Assembly: GCA_035624865.1 (NCBI GenBank)
Contig: DASPQS010000115.1
Coordinates: 1 to 11,879 of the forward strand
From: JASHZA01 sp035624865
Lineage (GTDB): Bacteria > Desulfobacterota > Binatia > Binatales > Binataceae
Length of the DNA stretch: 11,879 nucleotides
Direction: 5' to 3'
In this document: positions 6,490-11,879 of the stretch, piece by piece
How positions within the stretch are numbered: position 1 is the stretch's first letter
Layout: each line of letters begins with the position of its first letter
Made by a program: the position numbers and the translations under genes
The notes under the pieces: model-generated
What the model was told of the DNA's origin: nothing
Database searches by the model: none
The model's input: only the letters and a program-made list of their open reading frames with translations

Positions 6490-6825
6490 ATGGGAACCGC
6501 GAGCGGATTCGACACTGAGGCACTCGCCCGGTTGCGGGCGCAGCGCCTATGGTCGGTGTTCTGGGTGGTTGGTTACGTGCCCTTGGGCTTCGCGCTGTTC
6601 TACGGCGGCGCGCCGCCGGTTTATGGCACGTCGATAATGCTGGCATGGCTGGCAGTGGGCTTGTGGTCGCTGTTTCGGCTGCGGCTGCTCGACTGTCCGC
6701 GCTGCGGACTGCTCTTTTACGCGGCAAGCACGTGGGGCTCGACCAACTTGAGCATGCCGTTCGCCGGGCACTGCATGCATTGCGGGTTCGACCTCGACAG
6801 CAGCGATATGGAGCCTATTTTGTAG
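6490..6825 (+). CDS. Small two-helix membrane protein with a zinc-ribbon-like tail
   Basis: A 111-residue protein I do not recognise as a named family. ATG at 6490 follows AGAGGG (6478-6483) at about 6 bases, a good ribosome binding site. Two hydrophobic helices lie near residues 20-40 (WSVFWVVGYVPLGFALFYG) and 48-68 (SIMLAWLAVGLWSLFRLRLL). A segment after them has CPRC and, about 30 residues later, CMHCGFDL, a CxxC...CxxC pattern that suggests a small zinc ribbon on the side of the membrane reached after the second helix. The chain ends SSDMEPIL. The ORF has no overlap with mnmE (49-bp gap) and the codon use looks like that of its neighbours, so it is likely a real gene. Its function is unknown; its position inside the mnmE-mnmG pair may reflect only local insertion. 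Confidence 0.75.
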   Translation: MGTASGFDTEALARLRAQRLWSVFWVVGYVPLGFALFYGGAPPVYGTSIMLAWLAVGLWSLFRLRLLDCPRCGLLFYAASTWGSTNLSMPFAGHCMHCGFDLDSSDMEPIL

Positions 6826-6924
6826 TCGAATAATACCGTCTGTAGCAAAAGGTATCCCGGCGCCGGCGAAGCCTTGGGCCCCTCCGCTTTGCGCGCGGCC
6901 GCCGGCGCGCAATAATCTGACGGA
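6826..6924 (+). promoter_or_regulatory. mnmG leader with a long-range GC-rich inverted repeat
   Basis: The 99-bp gap before mnmG has 9-bp perfect inverted arms, GCGCCGGCG (6860-6868) and CGCCGGCGC (6900-6908), separated by 31 bases. The second arm ends 16 bases before the mnmG ATG, so a folded transcript would place the stem next to the ribosome binding site (GACGGA). It might also be a weak terminator for the upstream gene, but no U-tract follows. In a GC-rich genome such arms can occur by chance. Confidence 0.25.
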
Positions 6925-8805
6925 ATGATCTACGACGTAATTGTGGTCGGGGCCGGCCATGCCGGGATCGAAGCCGCGCTCGCCGCGGCCCGGATGGGCG
7001 TGCGCACGCTGATGCTCACGCTCAATCTCGATCATATCGGCCAGATGTCGTGCAACCCGGCTATCGGCGGAATCGGCAAGGGCCATCTGGTGCGAGAGAT
7101 CGACGCGCTCGGCGGCGAGATGGGACTAGCGATCGACGAGACCGGAATCCAGTTCCGCTTCCTCAACACGCGCAAGGGTCCCGCCGTCCGCGCCCGCCGC
7201 GCCCAGGCCGACAAGGCGGCTTATCGCGCGCGGATGAAGCGCGTGCTCGAGACCACCGCAAATCTGAGCGTGCGCCAGGCCAGCGTCGAACGGCTGGTGG
7301 TCGACGGCGATGCGGTGCGCGCCGTCGAGTCGCAGATCGGCGAGGTCTTCGAGGCGCGGTCCGTAATCCTGACCACCGGCACTTTTCTCAAGGGCCTCGT
7401 GCATATCGGGCCGCGCAATTATAACGCCGGCCGCGCCGGCGACTTCGCCGCGATGGGTTTGAGCGACAATCTGGCGACGCTCGGCTTTCGCATCGGCCGC
7501 CTCAAGACCGGCACTTGTCCGCGGCTCGACGGTCGTACAATCGATTATTCCGCACTGGAGCCGCAGCCCGGAGACGAACCGCCGCCGCCATTTTCCTTTC
7601 GCACCGGCAGGATCGCGCAGGAGCAGATTCCCTGCCATCTGACGTGGACCAACGCAGCGACTCACGAGATTATCCGCGGCGCGATCGATCGTTCGCCGAT
7701 GTACTCCGGCGCGATCAAGAGCCGCGGGCCGCGCTACTGCCCTTCGGTCGAGGACAAGGTGATGCGCTTTCGGGACAAGGAGCGCCATCAGATCTTTCTC
7801 GAGCCCGAGGGACGCGACACGGTCGAGGTCTACCCAAACGGGCTTTCCACCAGCCTGCCGCTCGACGTTCAGGTCGCGATGGTCCGTTCGATCAAGGGGC
7901 TCGAGCGCGCCGAAATTATGCGTCCCGGCTATGCGATCGAGTACGACTTCTCCGATCCGACGCAGCTTTATCCAACGCTCGAGACGCGGCTGGTAAAGGG
8001 GCTGTTCTTTGCGGGCCAGATCAACGGCACGACTGGATACGAGGAGGCCGGAGCGCAGGGCCTGATTGCCGGGATAAATGCGGCGCTCGAGGTTCGCGGC
8101 GAGGACCAACTCGAGTTGCGCCGCGACCAGGCCTATATCGGCGTGATGATCGACGACCTGGTCACGCGCGGAATCGGCGGGGAACCCTACCGGATGTTCA
8201 CTTCGCGCGCGGAGTATCGCCTGCTGCTGCGCGAGGATAACGCCGATCGGCGGCTTTCGCCGATTAGCGAGCGTATCGGGCTGCTCACGGCGGGTGCGGC
8301 CGAGCGAGTGCGCCGCAAGAGCGAGAATGTTGCGGCGGAAATCGCGCGCCTGCGCGCCGCGCTGGTGCCGATGAGTGATGAGGTCAACCGACTTTTGCTG
8401 GAGGCGGGTTCGAGTCCGATCAAGGAGCCGGTGCGGGCTTTCGAGATCCTTCGGCGCCCGGAGATCACCTACGCCGACGTGCTGCTGCTGGCGCGGCTGG
8501 AAGCGGTGCTCGACTTCGACCAGGCGGCGGAGCTCGAGACCGAAGTCAAATACGATGGATACGTTCGGCGGCAGAACGAGTCGGTCGAGCGCTTTCGCCG
8601 GCTCGAGGATACCGCGATTCCCAACTGGGTGGACTTCGGCAAGGTGCCCGGACTTTCGACCGAGGTGCGCGAGCGGCTGAGCATCGTGCGGCCGGGGTCG
8701 CTCGGGCAGGCGGCGCGGATGCCGGGAATCACGCCCGCGGCGGTTTCGCTAATCGCGGTCCATATACGGGCCGGCTTTTCCCGGATTGACGCGTCCTCGG
8801 ACTGA
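6925..8805 (+). CDS. mnmG: tRNA uridine-34 modification enzyme MnmG (GidA), FAD-dependent
   Basis: A 626-residue flavoprotein, partner of MnmE in modifying the wobble uridine of tRNAs. The FAD-binding Rossmann motif GAGHAG is at residues 9-14. The conserved stretch SCNPAIGGIGKGHLVREID (42-60) includes C43, and PRYCPSVEDKVMRF carries C272; these correspond to the two functional cysteines of E. coli MnmG. GPAVRARRAQADK, then SPMYSGAIKSRGPRYCPS and FFAGQINGTTGYEEAGAQG are all family signatures. The C-terminal helical domain that contacts MnmE and tRNA is complete, ending in the usual SLGQAARMPGITPAAVSLI. The ATG at 6925 gives the expected MIYDVIVVGAGHAG N-terminus. It is followed after only 15 bp by a perfect parS site. 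Confidence 0.97.
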   Translation: MIYDVIVVGAGHAGIEAALAAARMGVRTLMLTLNLDHIGQMSCNPAIGGIGKGHLVREIDALGGEMGLAIDETGIQFRFLNTRKGPAVRARRAQADKAAYRARMKRVLETTANLSVRQASVERLVVDGDAVRAVESQIGEVFEARSVILTTGTFLKGLVHIGPRNYNAGRAGDFAAMGLSDNLATLGFRIGRLKTGTCPRLDGRTIDYSALEPQPGDEPPPPFSFRTGRIAQEQIPCHLTWTNAATHEIIRGAIDRSPMYSGAIKSRGPRYCPSVEDKVMRFRDKERHQIFLEPEGRDTVEVYPNGLSTSLPLDVQVAMVRSIKGLERAEIMRPGYAIEYDFSDPTQLYPTLETRLVKGLFFAGQINGTTGYEEAGAQGLIAGINAALEVRGEDQLELRRDQAYIGVMIDDLVTRGIGGEPYRMFTSRAEYRLLLREDNADRRLSPISERIGLLTAGAAERVRRKSENVAAEIARLRAALVPMSDEVNRLLLEAGSSPIKEPVRAFEILRRPEITYADVLLLARLEAVLDFDQAAELETEVKYDGYVRRQNESVERFRRLEDTAIPNWVDFGKVPGLSTEVRERLSIVRPGSLGQAARMPGITPAAVSLIAVHIRAGFSRIDASSD

Positions 8806-8820
8806 AGCCGCGTGGCGGAA

Positions 8821-8836
8821 TGTTTCACGTGAAACA
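8821..8836. promoter_or_regulatory. parS centromere site 1
   Basis: TGTTTCACGTGAAACA is a perfect 16-bp palindrome identical to the near-universal bacterial parS consensus (TGTTNCACGTGAAACA) bound by chromosomal ParB. It sits in the 72-bp gap between mnmG and rsmG, 15 bp after the mnmG stop and 41 bp before the rsmG start. Confidence 0.93.
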
Positions 8837-8877
8837 TTTCACCCTGCCAGCAAAACCTGACCTGTAGTAAAGTTGCC

Positions 8878-9591
8878 GTGAAACCTTGTGGAGCCCCTGA
8901 CGAGCCGCGCGCGATTGGGCGCGCGGTTCGCGAACTGGTCGAGAAGCGCCTCGCGGAGTATCGGTTCGTCCCGCCGGATGCGCGGTTGGGCGAGAGGATC
9001 GAGAAGTTCGCCGCCGCGATCGCGTTGTGGGGGGCGCGGATGAACCTGACCGCGCGTCCGGGGGACGCTTCCGAGATAGCCTTTCATATCGTCGACAGCC
9101 TGATGCCGCTGGTGATTGGCCAGCGGGGGGAGGCCCCGATAATCGGCGAGGCGTTCGCGCAGGGGCGGCGGGTGCTCGACCTGGGGGCGGGGGCGGGGTT
9201 TCCGGGGCTGGTGCTGGCCGCCGCTGCGCCGGCGGATTTCGTCCTGGCCGAGGCGCGGCGCAAGCGTGCGAGCTTCCTTACGGTGACGGCGGGCGAGATG
9301 GGGCTGCGCAACGTTGCGGTCGAGGCGGTCCGGGGCGATAGCGCGAAATTCGCCGCGTCCTTCGACACCGTGATTGCCCGCGCGCTCGGGCGGCCGGCGG
9401 AATTCTATCGGATGGCGGCGGCGGCGCTAAAGGCAGAAGGCGTGGCGATACTGTTCGCGAATCCGGGCCAGCGGCTCGAGCTCGAGGCGGCACGGGCGTG
9501 CGGGATGAGCGAGTGCGAGCGCCGGGAATATGCGCTGGGGCGCGCCGGGCGCGAGGTCAAGCGGATTTTGGCGGTCTGGCGCAGGAACTGA
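8878..9591 (+). CDS. rsmG: 16S rRNA (guanine-527-N7) methyltransferase RsmG (GidB)
   Basis: A 237-residue S-adenosylmethionine-dependent enzyme that methylates G527 in helix 18 of 16S rRNA. The SAM-binding motif VLDLGAGAGFPGLVLA lies at residues 99-114. WGARMNLTA (51-59) and HIVDSLMPL (70-78) match the N-terminal family motifs, and VIARALGRPAEFYRMA (165-180) contains the conserved ARA(L) segment. The start is GTG at 8878-8880 with only a weak GTAAAG in front. Length is slightly above the usual 205-220 residues because of about 15 N-terminal residues (KPCGAPDEPRAIG), so a later start is not excluded. The gene is in the standard place between mnmG and parA. Confidence 0.95.
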   Translation: MKPCGAPDEPRAIGRAVRELVEKRLAEYRFVPPDARLGERIEKFAAAIALWGARMNLTARPGDASEIAFHIVDSLMPLVIGQRGEAPIIGEAFAQGRRVLDLGAGAGFPGLVLAAAAPADFVLAEARRKRASFLTVTAGEMGLRNVAVEAVRGDSAKFAASFDTVIARALGRPAEFYRMAAAALKAEGVAILFANPGQRLELEAARACGMSECERREYALGRAGREVKRILAVWRRN

Positions 9592-9682
9592 CGGGGCGCA
9601 AGCGGGCGGAGGCTCGGGAGCGTCCGGCGCCGCCGTTCTCTCCGGTCAGGATGGCGCCGAGGAGAGATCCCTTGCTGCGCGC

Positions 9683-9846
9683 GGGATAACTCGCGGGCGA
9701 AAATCGCTGCAAGGGGTACCCGGATCGAGTTATCCACCGAGTTATCCACCGGCGCTGGTGGAGAAAAAATCTCATAAAAGTCAAATTATTGTGGATTTCT
9801 ACGCTTGGGGATTTTGATTTTATTTTTTAGACGTGGTTATATTGTT
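9683..9846. other. Candidate replication origin (oriC) region in the rsmG-parA gap
   Basis: The 402-bp gap between rsmG and parA has no gene. It holds three copies of CGAGTTATCC: two direct (9726-9735, 9738-9747) and one inverted (9683-9692). The two direct copies extend to TTATCCACC, one base from the DnaA-box consensus TTATCCACA. A further TGTGGATTT (9790-9798) is a poor inverted match. Next to them, 9761-9846 is about 72% AT by direct count (24 G or C in 86), in a genome that is otherwise strongly GC-rich, and it includes GATTTTGATTTTATTTTTTA (9811-9830 or nearby), reminiscent of unwinding-element 13-mers. Boxes beside an AT-rich tract, next to parS and parAB, is the usual make-up of a bacterial oriC. 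DnaA itself is not in the window, so this is unproven. Confidence 0.5.
9726..9749. repeat. Tandem 12-bp repeat containing DnaA-box-like cores
   Basis: CGAGTTATCCAC occurs twice back to back, each copy holding TTATCCAC (9730-9737 and 9742-9749). Followed by a six-pair hairpin, TCCACC (9745-9750) with GGTGGA (9757-9762). Confidence 0.85.
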
Positions 9847-9860
9847 CACCGGCGCGCCGA

Positions 9861-9876
9861 TGTTTCACGTGAAACA
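9861..9876. promoter_or_regulatory. parS centromere site 2
   Basis: A second perfect copy of TGTTTCACGTGAAACA. It is bracketed by two GGCGCGCC palindromes (9851-9858 and 9888-9895) and lies just after the AT-rich tract. Confidence 0.93.
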
Positions 9877-9925
9877 TGTTTTCCAGCGGCGCGCCTCCGG
9901 GCTCGGTCCATCGCAAGGACAGGAA

Positions 9926-9941
9926 TGTTTCACGTGAAACA
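9926..9941. promoter_or_regulatory. parS centromere site 3, 52 bp before parA
   Basis: A third perfect copy of TGTTTCACGTGAAACA; the palindrome extends by four more base pairs on each side (9922-9945). It lies 52 bp upstream of the parA start, so ParB spreading from it could also affect parAB expression. A degenerate half-site CGTGAAAC follows at 9953-9960. Confidence 0.93.
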
Positions 9942-9993
9942 TTCCGAGACCGCGTGAAACCTCCCGATTCGCGCGCTGGGCAGTGGGGTTGTT

Positions 9994-10911
9994 GTGGGGC
10001 GGCTCGTCGTAATAGCAAATCAAAAAGGCGGAGTAGGCAAGACCACCACCGCGATCAACCTGACGATCGCAATTGCCTCTCCCGGTCGCAAAATCCTCCT
10101 GGTTGACCTCGATCCGCAGGGCAACGCTTCCTCCGGCCTGATGCCGCCTGCGCAGATCGCGGAAGCGAAGGCATCCGGCAAGACAATCTACGAAGCGCTG
10201 GTCGGGCGAATCGGTATCAGGGAAGCTATCGCGCAAGTGCGCGACAACGTCTTTCTCGCGCCGTCGGGTCCCGACCTGGTCGGGGCCGAGATCGAGATGG
10301 CGACGATGGAGGGGCGCGAGCGGCGGCTCAAGGATCTGCTTGCGCCGATTCGCGACGAGTACGCGTTTATCCTGGCCGACACGCCGCCATCGCTCGGGCT
10401 GCTGACGCTCAACGCGATGGTGGCGGCGGATTCGGTGATGGTGCCGATGCAGTGCGAGTACTACGCGCTCGAAGGCCTGTCGGCGCTCCTCAGCACGGTG
10501 ACGCGCGTGCGCCGGGTGCTGAATCCGGACCTGCAAATCGACGGGCTGGTGCTGACGATGTTCGACCAGCGCAACAAGCTCAGCCATGAGATAGCGCGCG
10601 AGGTCAACAAGCATTTCCCGGACAAGGTCTACCAGAACGTAATCCCGCGCAATGTGCGGCTGTCGGAAAGCCCGAGCCATGGGCTCTCCGTAATCGAATA
10701 CGATATCAAGTCGGCCGGTGCGGAGGCGTATCGCCTGCTGGCGGTCGAAATGTTGCGGCGCACGCTGGGCGAGGCTGCCGCGATGGAGGCGACGTCACAG
10801 GAAGGCGCGCTGCAAGGCGTGGAGATCGCGGAGGAGCAGCCGGGGCGCCGGATGTGGAGCTTAAGGGCGCTGTTTGCGCGTGAAGGCGAGCGAGGGAGGA
10901 GAGGGGGATGA
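9994..10911 (+). CDS. parA: Chromosome partitioning ATPase ParA (Soj)
   Basis: A 305-residue ParA/MinD-type ATPase that forms DNA-bound dimers and, stimulated by ParB, moves parS regions apart. The deviant Walker A box KGGVGKTT is at residues 11-18, A' DLDPQGNAS at 38-46 and Walker B ILADTPPS near 126-133. NVRLSESPSHGLSVI (220-234) is the family's DNA-contact region. The start is GTG at 9994-9996, giving MGRLVVIANQKGG; a GTGGGG sequence just upstream may serve as ribosome binding site. Typical Soj proteins are about 250-260 residues; this one has an extra C-terminal tail of about 45 residues (from near 260) that is Ala/Glu- and then Arg/Gly-rich. The stop overlaps parB by four bases (ATGA). 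Confidence 0.96.
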   Translation: MGRLVVIANQKGGVGKTTTAINLTIAIASPGRKILLVDLDPQGNASSGLMPPAQIAEAKASGKTIYEALVGRIGIREAIAQVRDNVFLAPSGPDLVGAEIEMATMEGRERRLKDLLAPIRDEYAFILADTPPSLGLLTLNAMVAADSVMVPMQCEYYALEGLSALLSTVTRVRRVLNPDLQIDGLVLTMFDQRNKLSHEIAREVNKHFPDKVYQNVIPRNVRLSESPSHGLSVIEYDIKSAGAEAYRLLAVEMLRRTLGEAAAMEATSQEGALQGVEIAEEQPGRRMWSLRALFAREGERGRRGG

Positions 10912-11852
10912 CACGGAGAGCCCTGGGACGCGGACTCGACGCATTAATCGAGAGTACCGAACCCGTACCAGTCAACGGCCACGAGGCCGAGAGCAACGGT
11001 CATACGGCGGCGGGCGTTTCGAACGGCGGCCCGTCGATTACGATGGTGGCGCCGGACAAGATCGTGCCGAGCCCGTTTCAGCCGCGGCGCTATTTCGATC
11101 CGGTCAAGCTCGAGGAGCTGATCAACGCGATCAAGAGCCAGGGGGTCATCGAGCCGCTGATCGTGCGGCCGATTGCGGGCCGCAACGGCGCGGCGGCCTA
11201 TGAACTGATCGCGGGAGAGCGGCGGCTGCGGGCGTCGCGCGACGCGGGACTGGCGGCGGTGCCGGTGATCGTGCGCGATCTCGACGATCGGGCGGCGCTG
11301 GAGATGTCGCTGGTCGAGAACCTTCTGCGCGAGGACCTGAACGCGATCGAAGAGGGGCGCGCGTTTATCCGGCTCTCGAAGGAATTCAACCTGACGCACG
11401 AGGAGATCGCCGACCGGATCGGGAAGAGCCGTCCCTATGTGACGAACATGATCCGGTTGATGGAGCTGCCGCTGCCTGTGATCGACATGATCAGCCGCGG
11501 CGAGCTGACGGGCGGGCAGGTGCGGCCGCTGCTGACGATGGGTTCGCCCGAGGCGCAGGTGGCGGCGGCGCGCAGTATCGTTGAGGGGAAGATTTCGGCT
11601 CGCGGCGCGGAAGAGATGAGCGCGGTGGTGCGCGAGGTGCGCATAGGAGAGCGGGCGAAATCGGTGGCGGATGCGAATCTGAGCGCGCTCGAGGAATCGT
11701 TGCAGCGCGCGCTTACACGCAAAGTGAGGATTGTACGGCAGCGCGGCAAGAAGCCGGGCCGTGTGGAGTTGGAGTATTACGACGAAGAGGATCTGAACGG
11801 GCTGGCGGAGAGGTTGTTGGGAGGAGGACGAGGTAGCGCCGCTCGCGACTAG
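10908..11852 (+). CDS. parB: Chromosome partitioning protein ParB (Spo0J), CTP-dependent parS-binding clamp
   Basis: A 314-residue ParB that binds parS, hydrolyses CTP and slides on DNA. Residues 6-14 (LGRGLDALI) are the conserved ParA-stimulating N-terminus. SPFQPRRYFD (55-64) and GERRLRAS (103-110) are the CTP-binding motifs. VENLLREDLNAIEEG (136-150) leads to the helix-turn-helix, about residues 163-184 (THEEIADRIGKSRPYVTNMI), that recognises parS. The C-terminal dimerisation domain (about 255-305) ends in YYDEEDLNGLAERLL. The ATG at 10908-10910 overlaps the parA stop and is preceded by a strong GAGGAGAGGG ribosome binding site. Three perfect target sites lie upstream. About 27 bp remain after the stop, with no visible feature. 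Confidence 0.97.
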   Translation: MTRRALGRGLDALIESTEPVPVNGHEAESNGHTAAGVSNGGPSITMVAPDKIVPSPFQPRRYFDPVKLEELINAIKSQGVIEPLIVRPIAGRNGAAAYELIAGERRLRASRDAGLAAVPVIVRDLDDRAALEMSLVENLLREDLNAIEEGRAFIRLSKEFNLTHEEIADRIGKSRPYVTNMIRLMELPLPVIDMISRGELTGGQVRPLLTMGSPEAQVAAARSIVEGKISARGAEEMSAVVREVRIGERAKSVADANLSALEESLQRALTRKVRIVRQRGKKPGRVELEYYDEEDLNGLAERLLGGGRGSAARD

Positions 11853-11879
11853 AGGGTCCGTGAACCAAACAGAACGCTG

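Noticed and set aside
5948..6727. Minus-strand frame of 259 codons across the mnmE end
   Set aside because: Ser/Arg/Ala-rich shadow of mnmE and the downstream gene, with no recognisable motif.
9953..9960. Fourth parS-like site near 9946-9961
   Set aside because: Only a half-site (CGTGAAAC) matches; overall 9 of 16 positions, too poor to call a parS.
9865..10680. Minus-strand frame of 271 codons opposite parA
   Set aside because: It opposes the well-supported parA gene and has no domain; its codon pattern is that of a shadow frame.
1..11879. CRISPR array, tRNA or rRNA genes, or insertion sequence
   Set aside because: No regularly spaced repeats, no tRNA cloverleaf or rRNA segment, and no transposase were found on either strand.

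Overview
The window is a chromosomal segment from a high-GC, probably Gram-negative bacterium; its YidC has an N-terminal membrane anchor and a large periplasmic domain. It carries the conserved gene set that surrounds the replication origin in many bacteria: rpmH, rnpA, yidD, yidC, jag, mnmE, mnmG, rsmG, parA and parB. No taxonomic marker gene is present. The amidohydrolase at the left edge is of a type common in soil and groundwater deltaproteobacterium-like lineages such as Binatota, but placing the organism there is a guess.

Layout. Positions 1-408 hold the 3' part of an amidohydrolase-2 family gene. Positions 522-1259 hold a small cassette, bounded by 29-bp direct repeats (28/29 identical), with a HigB/Gp49-like toxin gene (frameshifted in this sequence) and an intact XRE-type antitoxin gene. 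The right-hand repeat is the 3' end of jag, so the cassette looks as if it was inserted at the jag terminus and left jag intact. Positions 1232-4838 on the minus strand are the rpmH-rnpA-yidD-yidC-jag operon. It makes ribosomal protein L34, the RNase P protein and the membrane-protein insertion machinery, plus an RNA-binding regulator. The 52-codon rpmH gene lies entirely inside a longer rnpA reading frame, an arrangement known from Thermus.

A divergent intergenic region of about 200 bp separates this operon from plus-strand mnmE (5043-6440). A small gene follows for an unrecognised two-helix membrane protein with a CxxC...CxxC zinc-ribbon-like tail (6490-6825). Then come mnmG (6925-8805), rsmG (8878-9591), parA (9994-10911) and parB (10908-11852). 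MnmE and MnmG together modify the tRNA wobble uridine. RsmG methylates 16S rRNA. ParA and ParB segregate the chromosome by acting on parS.

Three perfect 16-bp parS palindromes are present, one between mnmG and rsmG and two just upstream of parA. The 402-bp rsmG-parA gap also has three DnaA-box-like CGAGTTATCC repeats next to an 86-bp tract of about 72% AT. This is a plausible oriC, or part of one. Compared with the usual co-directional order, the rpmH-to-jag block is inverted relative to mnmE-parB, so jag's 3' end faces accessory DNA, and that junction is also where the toxin-antitoxin cassette sits.
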